Notes under the pieces: generated by a model | Database searches by the model: none | Seen by the model: the letters and a program-made list of their open reading frames with translations, nothing else | Told to the model about the DNA's origin: nothing | Source: Chitinispirillales bacterium ANBcel5 | GTDB lineage: Bacteria; Fibrobacterota; Chitinivibrionia; Chitinivibrionales; Chitinispirillaceae | Direction: 5' to 3' | Length of the DNA: 64,000 bases | NCBI GenBank assembly: GCA_029688955.1 | Contig: JARUKZ010000008.1 | Location: 1-64,000 of the forward strand | Part shown: positions 55,479 to 64,000 of the stretch, piece by piece | Position numbering within the stretch: the stretch's first letter is position 1 | Layout: every line of letters begins with the position of its first letter | Program-made: the position numbers and the translations under genes

Positions 55479-57596
55479 ATGAATTTTTTTCATCTGAACC
55501 GAAAACGTGAAAGACCAGAACAGAATAACCGTCTGATAAATGAGAAAAGTCCCTACCTTCTTCAACACGCACATAACCCGGTGGATTGGCATCCATGGGG
55601 AGAGGAGGCTTTTAGAAAAGCCAGAACTGAGAACAAACCAATTTTCCTTTCCATTGGCTATTCCACCTGCCACTGGTGCCACGTCATGGAAAAGGAGTCC
55701 TTTAATGACCCTGAAGTAGCGGACCTTATGAATGAGAGTTTTGTTTCCGTTAAAGTCGACCGTGAAGAGCGCCCTGATCTGGATGATCTGTACATGTATG
55801 TGTGTCAGATCATTACTGGTGGGGGCGGCTGGCCACTTACCGTAATGATGACACCAGATAAACTGCCCTTTTTTGCCGCAACTTACATACCACGTGAAAG
55901 CAGCGGCAATTTCATAGGACTCACTGAGCTTATCCCTCAGATTAATGAGCTGTGGAATGAGAGGAATGAGGACCTTGCCTCATCTGCACAACAGTTCGCT
56001 GTTTCATTAAAAATGTTCTCTTCAACACCGGAAGCGTCTTTTAATGATGAAGAACTACTGGAGGAGACGTTCAGTCAGCTCGAAGGCCAGTATGATAAGC
56101 ACAATGGTGGCTTCGGTGATGCACCCAAATTTCCATCTCCTCAAATCCTTCTTTTTCTTCTCCGCTACTGGAAACTTAGTGGTGAACAAAAAGCGCTATC
56201 AATGGTTGAAAAAACACTTAGTGAGATGCGTAAGGGTGGAATTTACGATCAAATCGGCTATGGGTTTCATCGGTACTCAACAGATTCGTCCTGGAAAGTG
56301 CCCCATTTTGAAAAAATGCTCTATGATCAGGCGATGCTGACAATATCCTATACCGAAGCCTTTCAGGCAACAGGGAATGAGGAGTATAAAAGAACAGCAG
56401 AGCAAATAATCTCTTATGTGCTAAGGGATCTTAGAAGCCCTGAAGGAGCCTTTTACTGTGCCGAAGACTCAGATAGTGATGGCAAGGAGGGGAAATTTTA
56501 CACCTGGTCCTCCAGGGAGTCTTCAGAGGTTTTAGATAAAGAAGACATAGACCTTGCGTTCAAAGCATACGGGATAAATGAACGAGGAAACGTAGAGGAT
56601 ACAGATCATGAATATAAAGGGTTGAACATTTTGAACAGACATAGTTCTCCCGAACATCTTTTATCTGAGTTTGATATCTCAGAAGATGAACTCAATAAAA
56701 GACTGGAAAAGATCAGAAACACGATGTTTTCCGTGCGGGTAAACAGAATACGACCCCAGAAAGATGATAAAATCCTCTCTGACTGGAATGGTTTAATGAT
56801 AGCAGCCCTGGCAAAGGCTTCAAGAGCATTCTCTGAACCATCCTATCTACAGGCAGCTAAGGAAGCCTGCGATTTTATTATGAATAATATACACCGGCCT
56901 TCAGATGGCTTTCTTATGCATAGATGGAGAGAAGGTGAAGCAGCAATTGCGGGGTATGCAGATGATTACGCCTTTATGACCTGGGCTTTGCTTGAAATTT
57001 ACGAGTGTGATTTTGATGCGAACTATTTTGGAAAAGCTCTGCAGCTTAACAATTACATGCTTGAGCATTTCTGGGATAGTAAAAACGGCGGTTTTTTCAC
57101 CAGTCCTGATTATGGTGAACAGCTATTAATAAGAAGAAAAGAGATTTACGACGATGCTTATCCATCTGCAAACTCAATAGCCTTCCAAAACCAGCTTATA
57201 ATAGGCAAAATCACAGCTAAACCTGAGTACGATGACCTTGTGGCACAAATGAAAAAGGCTTTTTCAGGTGAAATTGTCAGGGCTCCATCCCTTTTTACTT
57301 TTCTGATTATGAATTTTCAGTATCCGCGCGGCCAGGAAGTAATAATTGCCGGAAATCCAAATAACGAAGACACAAAACAAATGATCTCTGAGCTTAACCA
57401 TGAATTTTTACCCTACACTGTGACCGTTCTTAAACCATCTGATCAACAATCTCCTGAGATAGTCAAATATGTCGATTTTCTTAAAGACTATAACCCAAGA
57501 GATGGCAAAACAACTGCATTTGTGTGTACAGATCATTCCTGTAAACCACCAACCACAGATGTTCAGGAAGTTCTTGGATATCTCAGAGCAGCTTAA
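55479..57596 (+). CDS. Thioredoxin-domain protein of the YyaL/SPATA20 family (DUF255)
   Basis: This 705-residue cytoplasmic protein has an N-terminal thioredoxin-like domain with [17 protein letters not shown], the CHWC active-site-like motif ([14 protein letters not shown]) and [14 protein letters not shown]. The remainder is an (alpha/alpha) barrel of the six-hairpin glycosidase type. This matches the conserved family known as YyaL or spermatogenesis-associated protein 20, whose activity is not settled. GGAGG lies about 8 bases before the ATG. It is monocistronic. Confidence 0.92.
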   Translation: MNFFHLNRKRERPEQNNRLINEKSPYLLQHAHNPVDWHPWGEEAFRKARTENKPIFLSIGYSTCHWCHVMEKESFNDPEVADLMNESFVSVKVDREERPDLDDLYMYVCQIITGGGGWPLTVMMTPDKLPFFAATYIPRESSGNFIGLTELIPQINELWNERNEDLASSAQQFAVSLKMFSSTPEASFNDEELLEETFSQLEGQYDKHNGGFGDAPKFPSPQILLFLLRYWKLSGEQKALSMVEKTLSEMRKGGIYDQIGYGFHRYSTDSSWKVPHFEKMLYDQAMLTISYTEAFQATGNEEYKRTAEQIISYVLRDLRSPEGAFYCAEDSDSDGKEGKFYTWSSRESSEVLDKEDIDLAFKAYGINERGNVEDTDHEYKGLNILNRHSSPEHLLSEFDISEDELNKRLEKIRNTMFSVRVNRIRPQKDDKILSDWNGLMIAALAKASRAFSEPSYLQAAKEACDFIMNNIHRPSDGFLMHRWREGEAAIAGYADDYAFMTWALLEIYECDFDANYFGKALQLNNYMLEHFWDSKNGGFFTSPDYGEQLLIRRKEIYDDAYPSANSIAFQNQLIIGKITAKPEYDDLVAQMKKAFSGEIVRAPSLFTFLIMNFQYPRGQEVIIAGNPNNEDTKQMISELNHEFLPYTVTVLKPSDQQSPEIVKYVDFLKDYNPRDGKTTAFVCTDHSCKPPTTDVQEVLGYLRAA

Positions 57597-57654
57597 GTGT
57601 ACTGTTGAAGTTTTCGGGTAATCCCGGAAACTTCTTCCTCTTTAACAGCGGGTT

Positions 57655-58410
57655 TCATGAGAAGGACTTAACTGCAGAAGCGATCTCTTTCATAGTACTG
57701 ATACCATTTTCCTTACTAAGCATATTTCCGGTTACTATTATATCGGCGCCTGCACTAAGTTTTTCTGCTGCGGTTTCAGTATCTCTGATCCCTCCGCCCA
57801 CTATTACCGGAATATCAATATAAGAGCACACAGCTTTTATAAACTCGGGGGGCACAGAGATTTTGGCCCCGCTTCCAGCTTCAAGATACACCAGGTGCAT
57901 TCCCATGTACTGAGCCGCAAGAGCATGAGCAGCAGCAATTCCTGGTTTGTTTCGGGGAAGCGGCCTTGTATTACTCATAAACTCAACGGAACTCACTGAT
58001 CCACTTTCAACCAGCATGTATGCTGTTGCTATCGGTTCGATACCGATGCTACGGATTTTTGGAGCAGCTTTCACATGTTCCCCTATGAGGTTTACTGGAT
58101 TTCTACCTGAAACAAGAGACAAATAAAGAAGGGCATCTGCAGAACTGCAAAGCTGAGTAGAATCACCGGGAAATAGTAAAACAGGTACAGAAGCTGCCTT
58201 TTTAACTTCTGATGTAAATAAATCGAAGTGGTTTGAATGCAAGAGACTTCCGCCTATAAGTAAACCATCAACACCACACTCCTGGGATTTCACAGCGACA
58301 TTCTTAGCCTCTTCTATAGTGAAATCATCAGGATCCAGGAGTACCCAATACATCTTTTTTTCTTGAGCATGTGCTTCTACAATAGAATTCAATACAGGAG
58401 AGTTTCTCAT
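57655..58410 (-). CDS. Geranylgeranylglyceryl-phosphate-synthase-like protein
   Basis: This 251-residue (beta/alpha)8 barrel has the family motifs VLLDPDDFTIEEA, GLLIGGSLLHSN, LLFPGDSTQL, YLEAGSGAK and VIVGGGIRDTETAAEKLSAGAD. In archaea and some Bacteroidota such enzymes couple sn-glycerol-1-phosphate to a prenyl diphosphate, giving archaeal-type ether lipid precursors; Firmicutes PcrB uses heptaprenyl diphosphate. Its start overlaps the alaS stop (ATGA). The bacterial role is unclear, and product chain length cannot be read from the sequence. Confidence 0.87.
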   Translation of the reverse strand: MRNSPVLNSIVEAHAQEKKMYWVLLDPDDFTIEEAKNVAVKSQECGVDGLLIGGSLLHSNHFDLFTSEVKKAASVPVLLFPGDSTQLCSSADALLYLSLVSGRNPVNLIGEHVKAAPKIRSIGIEPIATAYMLVESGSVSSVEFMSNTRPLPRNKPGIAAAHALAAQYMGMHLVYLEAGSGAKISVPPEFIKAVCSYIDIPVIVGGGIRDTETAAEKLSAGADIIVTGNMLSKENGISTMKEIASAVKSFS

Positions 58411-61076
58411 ATGTTCGCCTTTTGAGATAATTGTTCTTTTACCTCTTTTAGTGCCTGTTGGATTTTGGTATAGTCTTTACCACCAGCCTGAGCTCTATGC
58501 GGTGATCCACCACCGCCACCGCCTGTTATTTTAGCAGCTGTTTTTACCAAATCACCACACCGAATGCCCTTTGAGACGGCATCTTTACCCGCACCAGCTG
58601 CAAACAACGCCTTCTCCCCTACTCTGGCCCCTATGAGGATGACCACACTATTCAATCCGCATTGCTTTATAGTATCACTGATTGCATCGGCAAATCCAAG
58701 AAAAGCCTCCTTATCCACTTCACCCATGTCTTTTACAGAAAAAGCGATCTCACCCTTATTATCCTCAGCTTCGCGAAAAAGCTCAGCCACAGATTCTTTA
58801 GCCCTTTGCACATTATAAGTCTTTAGTTTGCCTTCAAGATCCTTAACGGTATCAAGAAGACCACTTACTTTCTCAACCAAAGACCCTTCAGCGCATTTCA
58901 GAAGAGTTCCTAACTGTGAAAGTCTCATTTCCTTGTCCCAAATCGCATTGACTGTTTCCATACCGGTTATGGCACTTATCCTGCGAATACCTGCAGACAC
59001 ACTCTCTTCACCCACTATATGAAACATGCCGATTCGCCCTGTTGAGAGAACGTGTGTGCCCCCGCAGAGCTCTTTTGAGATCTCTCCAATGGTGATCACA
59101 CGCACCTTTTCACCATATTTTTCACCAAAAAGCGCCGTTGCCCCCTGGGATTTTGCCTCATCAGCCCCCATGACATCTGTAACCAACGAGTAGTCTTCCA
59201 TTATCCACTCATTTACCAGTTGCTCTATGCGCTTTAATTCTGCAGATGTGAGAGCTTTAAAGTGTGTAAAGTCAAATCTCAGTCCCCAGGGATCAACCCT
59301 GGAACCAGACTGCTGTACATGATTTCCAAGCACCGCTCTTAAAGCAGCCTGAAGCAGATGGGTAGCTGTATGATTGCACCTTGTTGACGATCGAAATGCA
59401 GTGTCGATTTCAGCTGTAAGGGGAGCCTTTAGATCCTCATCACTCAGAGATGTTCCCGATTTACACTTATGAATAACAAGATCATTCCATTTAAAGGTAT
59501 CCTCAACTACAAGCTCTGTACCGGAGGATGTTTGTATAAGTCCCCTGTCTCCAACCTGCCCACCTGCCTCAGCATAAAAAGGTGTTTTGTCAAGGATCAG
59601 AAGATACACTACTTTTGCGCTCTCATCCTCGACTCTTTTGTATCTGCATACATTGACTTCCGTGCTATCTGAATCATAACCGACAAATGCAGTTCCTGAA
59701 GCCTCCCTGAGCTCCACCCAGCCTTCGGGACTCAGCCCACCGGCCTCACCTTTTCTGGCCTCTCTTGCTCTCTCTTTTTGTTGCTTCATCAGTTGAGCAT
59801 ACCCCTCTTCATCAACCCCCATTTCCATTTCAGAGGCCATCAAGCGGGTGAGATCCATAGGGAAACCGTAAGTATCGTAAAGCGTGAAAAGATCGCTGCC
59901 CGAAAGTTTTTTACTCCCACTCTTCAGGGAGTTTTTAACCATAGTTTCAAATTTTTCGATACCCTGTTCAAGTGTGGCTCCAAAACGCTCCTCCTCAGAG
60001 CGAATTACCTCTTCAAGATAGGATTGTCTCTGAGCGATTTCATCAAAAGCTTCCCCCATGTTTTTGATTAGAACCGGCACAAGCTTATAAAGGAAAGGGT
60101 CTTTAAAACCCAACTCTCTGCCAAACCGGTATGCCCGCCTCAGAATTCTCCTCAGCACATACCCTCTACCCTCGTTTGAAGGAAACGCTCCGTCTGTTAC
60201 TGCAAATACAAGTGCCCTAATGTGATCGCCAATAACTCTGAAAGGTGTTCCCTGCGGACCATTTGAATAGGCCTTTCCGGACATCTTTTCCAATTCACTA
60301 ATTATTGGCCGGAAAAGATCGGTATCGTAATTTGAATCTACCCCCTGAATAACAGAAACAATTCGCTCAAAACCCATTCCGGTGTCCACATGACAGGCAG
60401 GAAGAGGTGAAAGCGAGCCGTTTTTTTCGCGATTGTACTGAATAAAAACCAGATTCCATAACTCACGATATCGGTCATTTTCACCATTAACACCCCGTAG
60501 GGGATCGTTAAAGGTAGCCTCTCTTGTGGAAGCATCCCCGGTATCAAAGTGAATTTCTGAACAGGGACCACAAGGGCCGGTTTCCCCCATTTCCCAAAAA
60601 TTACTCTCTTCACCGAAACGCATAATCCGATCATGAGCAATATCGGTCTCACTTTTCCAAATAGCTAATGCTTCATCATCGTCCTTGTAAACGGTAGCAA
60701 AGAGTCTGTCTTTTGGCAGTTTCCAAACCTCAGTGAGAAGCTCCCAGGCCCACTTTATTGCTTCCTTTTTATAATAATCACCAAAAGACCAGTTGCCTAA
60801 CATCTCAAAAAACGTATGATGATAGTGATCTCTTCCTACCTCTTCCAAATCATTATGCTTACCCGACACCCGCATACATTTCTGGGAATTAACTGCGCGT
60901 TTAAGCCCCCGGGGGTTATCACCCAAAAAGATTGACTTAAACTGATTCATACCTGCATTGGTAAAAAGCAGTGTAGGGTCATCCTGTGGTACAACCGGTG
61001 CACTTGGAACAAGTGTATGATCCCGTTTTTCAAAGAAACGGATAAACTCTTTACGTATTTCGTTAGAAGATTTCAT
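58407..61076 (-). CDS. alaS: Alanine-tRNA ligase
   Basis: This 889-residue class II aminoacyl-tRNA synthetase charges tRNA-Ala. The catalytic domain begins IRKEFIRFFEKRDHTLVPSAPVVP. The editing domain carries the HTATH zinc motif and CGGTHV. The C-Ala domain ends with ITGGGGGGSPHRAQAGGKD. Length is normal. No strong ribosome site precedes the ATG. It is co-transcribed with the GGGPS-like gene and lies just downstream of recA. Confidence 0.96.
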   Translation of the reverse strand: MKSSNEIRKEFIRFFEKRDHTLVPSAPVVPQDDPTLLFTNAGMNQFKSIFLGDNPRGLKRAVNSQKCMRVSGKHNDLEEVGRDHYHHTFFEMLGNWSFGDYYKKEAIKWAWELLTEVWKLPKDRLFATVYKDDDEALAIWKSETDIAHDRIMRFGEESNFWEMGETGPCGPCSEIHFDTGDASTREATFNDPLRGVNGENDRYRELWNLVFIQYNREKNGSLSPLPACHVDTGMGFERIVSVIQGVDSNYDTDLFRPIISELEKMSGKAYSNGPQGTPFRVIGDHIRALVFAVTDGAFPSNEGRGYVLRRILRRAYRFGRELGFKDPFLYKLVPVLIKNMGEAFDEIAQRQSYLEEVIRSEEERFGATLEQGIEKFETMVKNSLKSGSKKLSGSDLFTLYDTYGFPMDLTRLMASEMEMGVDEEGYAQLMKQQKERAREARKGEAGGLSPEGWVELREASGTAFVGYDSDSTEVNVCRYKRVEDESAKVVYLLILDKTPFYAEAGGQVGDRGLIQTSSGTELVVEDTFKWNDLVIHKCKSGTSLSDEDLKAPLTAEIDTAFRSSTRCNHTATHLLQAALRAVLGNHVQQSGSRVDPWGLRFDFTHFKALTSAELKRIEQLVNEWIMEDYSLVTDVMGADEAKSQGATALFGEKYGEKVRVITIGEISKELCGGTHVLSTGRIGMFHIVGEESVSAGIRRISAITGMETVNAIWDKEMRLSQLGTLLKCAEGSLVEKVSGLLDTVKDLEGKLKTYNVQRAKESVAELFREAEDNKGEIAFSVKDMGEVDKEAFLGFADAISDTIKQCGLNSVVILIGARVGEKALFAAGAGKDAVSKGIRCGDLVKTAAKITGGGGGGSPHRAQAGGKDYTKIQQALKEVKEQLSQKANI

Positions 61077-61149
61077 AATCGATTACATCAATACCCGAAA
61101 AAAATGTTATTATAAGTGTTTCAATTTTTTACCTGAATGTAAGCAGAAG

Positions 61150-62226
61150 TTACTGCACAGTTTCCTTCTGCTCTTGATCCTCCACAGGAACCACGGCACG
61201 TTTAGCCTCCACCCGCTCCCGTACTTTGGCTTCAATAGTGGAGAGGATGTCTTTGTTTTCCATAAGAAACTCCTTGGCCTTCTCTCTGCCCTGACCAAGT
61301 CTTTCACCCTCATAGGAGAACCACGCTCCACTTTTATCGACTATGCCAAGATCCACCCCAAGATCAAGAATATCACCGGCAAATGATATCCCTTTACCGT
61401 AAAGAATATCAAACTCGGCCTCTTTAAAGGGAGGAGCCACCTTGTTTTTCACCACTTTTGCCCTGGTACGATTGCCAACCACATTCTCACCATCCTTTAT
61501 AGCGGCAATCCGACGAATATCAATACGTACCGAAGAATAAAACTTAAGGGCATTCCCCCCGGTAGTTGTCTCCGGATTACCAAACATCACACCAATTTTC
61601 ATTCTCAGCTGATTAATAAAGATCAGAGCGGTTTTTGACTTGGAGAGAATTCCGGTTAGTTTTCTGAGAGCCTGAGACATAAGCCTTGCCTGAAGGCCCA
61701 TGTGACTGTCCCCCATCTCCCCCTCAATTTCGGCTGCAGGCACCAGTGCAGCAACACTGTCTACCACAATAATGTCGATTGCGCCACTGCGGATAAGGGT
61801 ATCAGCAATCTCAAGAGCCTGTTCACCAGTATCTGGCTGAGAAACCAGTAAATTTTCTATGTCTACACCCAGACTTTTAGCATAAGCTGCATCAAAAGCG
61901 TACTCAGCATCAATTAAAACAGCAATCCCCCCCTGTTTTTGCGCATTCGCTATGGCATGAAGCGCAACAGTGGTTTTACCGGATGACTCAGGCCCATAGA
62001 TCTCAATTACTCTACCCTTGGGAAATCCACCAACTCCAAGGGCAGTATCAAGGGATATTGATCCTGTAGGGATTACCGGTACATTAATATTTGAGCCTGC
62101 GGTTCCAAGGCGCATGATTGAGCCCTTACCATGCTGTTTCTCTATTTGCCCCACCGCCTGCTCGATTGCATTTATCTTATTTTTGCTCTCAGCATCAACA
62201 CTGGACGAAGCGTTTTTTCTTGCCAT
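61150..62226 (-). CDS. recA: Recombinase RecA
   Basis: This 358-residue RecA has the P-loop GPESSGKT at 78-85, the conserved [11 protein letters not shown] and [32 protein letters not shown] regions (adjoining segments), and an acidic C-terminal tail. It forms filaments on single-stranded DNA for recombination and SOS induction. AAGGAG lies 6 bases before the ATG. The gene is upstream of alaS on the same strand. Confidence 0.97.
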   Translation of the reverse strand: MARKNASSSVDAESKNKINAIEQAVGQIEKQHGKGSIMRLGTAGSNINVPVIPTGSISLDTALGVGGFPKGRVIEIYGPESSGKTTVALHAIANAQKQGGIAVLIDAEYAFDAAYAKSLGVDIENLLVSQPDTGEQALEIADTLIRSGAIDIIVVDSVAALVPAAEIEGEMGDSHMGLQARLMSQALRKLTGILSKSKTALIFINQLRMKIGVMFGNPETTTGGNALKFYSSVRIDIRRIAAIKDGENVVGNRTRAKVVKNKVAPPFKEAEFDILYGKGISFAGDILDLGVDLGIVDKSGAWFSYEGERLGQGREKAKEFLMENKDILSTIEAKVRERVEAKRAVVPVEDQEQKETVQ

Positions 62227-62530
62227 CGGATTACTCCTTGTGGGTTAGACCGAAAAAAAAACATTTCCGGATCGTTTCACGTTCTATATATAGTTCTAAA
62301 AGATACGATTTGCACACTGAGGTTATAAAACATTATTTAAGAAACATCATACGGCCCCTTTAAACGATAATCATTCGATGCAAAACCTCTTTTTTTCTGC
62401 CCAAAAGTGATTTTTTTTATCTCAAAAACGAGGTTTTAAATTAGTTTCTTGACTGAAATAGGCCGCAAAATGCATTTTATACAATTCTCTAAAGCTTTTA
62501 AGCACAATAAATGAAAGGATGTCCGTCGAA

Positions 62531-62620
62531 ATGGCGAGTGTAAAAAAGAAAAGAAAAGCCAAGATCAATAAACATAAAAGAAAAAAAGCACGCCGCTTAA
62601 ACCGCCACAAAAAGAAATAA
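62531..62620 (+). CDS. 29-residue COX24/AURKAIP1-type basic protein
   Basis: This is a 29-residue, extremely basic protein (MASVKKKRKAKINKHKRKKA.. ending NRHKKK). It fits the tiny COX24/AURKAIP1-domain family, whose mitochondrial relative is ribosomal protein mS38. A ribosome-associated role is therefore likely. AAAGGA lies about 11 bases before the ATG. A GC-rich hairpin follows 37 bases after the stop. Because of its size it is easily missed. It was recognised by composition and pattern only. Confidence 0.75.
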   Translation: MASVKKKRKAKINKHKRKKARRLNRHKKK

Positions 62621-62657
62621 GCGCGTAACTAAGAGACATTGATACCTCCTTTTTGAA

Positions 62658-62695
62658 AACACGGGACTCTCTATTTGCAGAGCCCGTGTTGTTTA
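62658..62695 (+). terminator. Hairpin terminator after the basic small protein
   Basis: AACACGGG (62658-62665) plus CTCT pairs with AGAG plus CCCGTGTT (62679-62690), with one bulged base and an 8-base loop, followed by GTTT. The U-tract is short. Confidence 0.6.
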
Positions 62696-62770
62696 ATTGA
62701 TACAGCCACTAAAGCCATATTCAGTAGATATTAACTTGTTCTGTACAGCTTAAAGGTACTATCTTCAGGC

Positions 62771-62800
62771 TTGCCTCAATTAAGCACTTAATGGTATAAT
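62771..62800 (+). promoter_or_regulatory. Sigma-70-type promoter of the Cys-tailed small protein
   Basis: TTGCCT (62771-62776), an 18-base spacer and TGGTATAAT with -10 at 62795-62800. Transcription would start near 62807, giving a leader of about 73 bases. The 16 bases from 62791 are identical to those at 9720. Confidence 0.65.
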
Positions 62801-62879
62801 TAGCAAATGTTCAATCTCTTGCCCATTTCAGGGCTTTGTATTATTTTGAAAATAAGCCATGCATTTTTTAGGAGGTTAA

Positions 62880-63002
62880 ATGTCAAACACTATAAAAATC
62901 GCTGCAATTGTTGCTGTAGTGGCATTTATTGTTACTTTGGTTTACGGTCTCAGTCACCGCAAACAAAAACCCCACTATGATGACGACTGTTGCGGATGCT
63001 AA
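62880..63002 (+). CDS. 40-residue single-helix membrane protein with CCGC tail
   Basis: This 40-residue protein has one transmembrane helix (about 5-24: IKIAAIVAVVAFIVTLVYGL), a short basic stretch and the C-terminal sequence DDDCCGC. AGGAGG lies 4 bases before the ATG, a clear promoter lies upstream and a terminator lies 13 bases downstream, so it is a genuine monocistronic gene. The layout recalls FeoB-associated Cys-rich membrane proteins, though no feo gene is near. The Cys/Asp tail could bind a metal. Confidence 0.75.
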   Translation: MSNTIKIAAIVAVVAFIVTLVYGLSHRKQKPHYDDDCCGC

Positions 63003-63014
63003 AAGATCTCCCTA

Positions 63015-63048
63015 AGGCGGCGTATAACTCATAGTACGCCTCCTTTTT
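63015..63048 (+). terminator. Rho-independent terminator of the 40-residue gene
   Basis: GGCGTA (63019-63024) pairs with TACGCC (63035-63040), and five Ts follow at 63044-63048. It ends 11 bases before the convergent E2 gene stop. Confidence 0.75.
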
Positions 63049-63058
63049 GATACTACGG

Positions 63059-64000
63059 TTAAAACAACATACTTACCGGATTTTCAAACACCTCTTTTAA
63101 AGTCGCCGCAAACTCTGCTGCCAACGCTCCATCTACTACCCGATGATCACAGGAAAGCGTCAGAATAATCGTAGACTGCACCTCTATATCTTTGTTTTGA
63201 GCAACAACTGGTTCTTTAAATACCTCGCCCACCGCAAGTATTGCGGAACCTGGTGGATTAATTATTGCAGTAAAGTGACGCACCCCATACGATCCAAGAT
63301 TGCTTATAGTAAATGTTGCATTAGTGTAATCTTCAAGCGAAAGCTTACCCTTACGTGCCTTTTCAACCAGCCCCCTCAACTCCTCATCAATAGTAAGTAT
63401 TCCCTTTGAAGTACAGTTACGTACCACCGGGGTCACCAGTCCATCCTTAACTGCTACTGCAAGTCCTATATCGACCGCGCCGAAATGCCGTATTGCATCA
63501 TCCTGCCAGGTTGAATTAACCTGAGGATATTGACGTAGCGCTTCAGCCACCAGTTTAATTAAAAATGCATTGAGAGATATTTTTTGGTCTCTTTTTGCAT
63601 TTAAGTTGCGCCTGGCTTCCACTATCAAATCAGCACATACATTTACCGAAAGATAAAAATGCGGAGCAGTAAACATAGACTGGGAAAGCCTCTGAGCGAT
63701 GACTCTTCTACGCTCAGAATGGGGAATTTTTTCCTCCCTCATTGCAGAAGATGTAACCGGAGCGGTACTAGCCGCCTCTTTCTCCTTAATCCTTCTTTCA
63801 ATATCCTGCTTTATCACCCGCCCTTGCGGACCAGTACCATGAACCGTAGTGATATCTATGCTGTTTTTTTTGGCGAGTTCTCTTGCCAGTGGTGATGCCT
63901 TTACCCCTTTGGGCGGTTTTTGCTTACCATCACCTTTAGACTGTTTATGCACTCCGTCTATCTCAGCTTGCTCTCTGATAGCCCCCTCAGGTTCTGCTTC
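63059..64000 (-). CDS. 2-oxoacid dehydrogenase E2 acyltransferase (partial, runs off the window)
   Basis: This is the C-terminal 314 residues of a dihydrolipoyllysine acyltransferase. The frame stays open to the window edge, so the lipoyl domain and start lie beyond 64000; an apparent GTG start at 63952 is an internal Val codon. Visible parts are a linker, a peripheral subunit-binding domain (SPLARELAKKNSIDITTVHGTGPQGRVIKQDI), and the catalytic acyltransferase domain with its signature SCDHRVVDGALAAEF near the end. It would transfer acyl groups to CoA in the pyruvate or branched-chain complex. E1 and E3 genes are not visible. Confidence 0.93.
   Translation of the reverse strand, partial: EAEPEGAIREQAEIDGVHKQSKGDGKQKPPKGVKASPLARELAKKNSIDITTVHGTGPQGRVIKQDIERRIKEKEAASTAPVTSSAMREEKIPHSERRRVIAQRLSQSMFTAPHFYLSVNVCADLIVEARRNLNAKRDQKISLNAFLIKLVAEALRQYPQVNSTWQDDAIRHFGAVDIGLAVAVKDGLVTPVVRNCTSKGILTIDEELRGLVEKARKGKLSLEDYTNATFTISNLGSYGVRHFTAIINPPGSAILAVGEVFKEPVVAQNKDIEVQSTIILTLSCDHRVVDGALAAEFAATLKEVFENPVSMLF

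Noticed and set aside
63059..63952. GTG at 63952 as the start of the E2 gene
   Set aside because: The frame is open to the window end and the residues before it read as a normal inter-domain linker, so it is an internal Val codon.
1..64000. tRNA, rRNA, CRISPR or riboswitch genes
   Set aside because: I looked for T-loop strings, rRNA core sequences and regularly spaced repeats and saw none; a covariance search could still find a divergent RNA.

Overview
This 64 kb window is chromosomal DNA from a Gram-negative, probably anaerobic, polysaccharide-degrading bacterium. A Fibrobacterota-like host (Chitinispirillum/Chitinivibrio type) fits best. The evidence is a secreted GH8 glycanase ending in a type IX-like sorting domain, many lipoproteins with extracellular modules (InlB B-repeats, RCC1, formylglycine-generating-enzyme-like domains, lamin-tail domain), a compact V-type ATPase operon with a DUF2764 gene, rubrerythrin, a PaaK-type CoA ligase with an ACT partner, a bacterial GGGP-synthase-like protein and a short primary-type sigma factor. 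The taxonomic call is inference from gene content and memory of families; nothing was searched.

Layout. 1-7,000: two convergent mosaic surface lipoproteins, bracketed by two copies of a ~0.37 kb intergenic repeat. 7,000-12,500: GH8 glycanase, then a divergent cluster holding an unusual PTS EIIA / pyruvate-kinase-C-like / diadenylate cyclase fusion (predicted c-di-AMP synthase), a small membrane protein and a stand-alone PTS EIIA, then a GyrI-like protein. 12,500-18,100: a structured non-coding element, M20 amidohydrolase, solute-binding-like lipoprotein, small Cys-rich lipoprotein, sigma factor. 18,100-28,900 is the accessory region. It has a 1018-aa peptidoglycan-binding effector with a glycine-rich membrane-inserting C-terminus and an adjoining two-helix immunity-like gene, followed by two tandem ~0.9 kb cassettes that repeat only the effector's last ~49 residues plus another immunity gene. 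Next come a LysM/beta-rich candidate effector with a membrane partner, and two paralogues of one family, one with and one without a signal peptide. A decayed fragment of a second copy of the large effector closes the region.

28,900-37,400: outer-membrane protein and a V-ATPase operon (E, DUF2764, A, B, D, I, K). The proteolipid carries the Na+-ligand pattern of Enterococcus hirae NtpK, so a Na+-coupled enzyme is predicted. 37,800-45,300: lamin-tail lipoprotein, outer-membrane protein, three small conserved proteins, galE, a five-S1-domain ribosomal protein S1 and another FGE-domain protein. 45,400-52,400: ACT protein, PaaK-like ligase, rubrerythrin and an MCE lipid-transport operon that lacks a permease gene. 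52,400-64,000: housekeeping genes (recO, DUF502, ftsB-like, dprA, YyaL-like, GGGPS-like, alaS, recA), two very small genes (a COX24/AURKAIP1-type basic protein and a Cys-tailed single-helix protein), and the 3' part of a 2-oxoacid dehydrogenase E2 gene that runs off the window.

The strongest candidates for new biology are the effector/orphan-tip/immunity array at 18.1-23.5 kb with its mosaic immunity genes and relic copy, and the EIIA-DAC fusion at 9.8 kb. I found no rRNA, tRNA, CRISPR array or complete insertion sequence.
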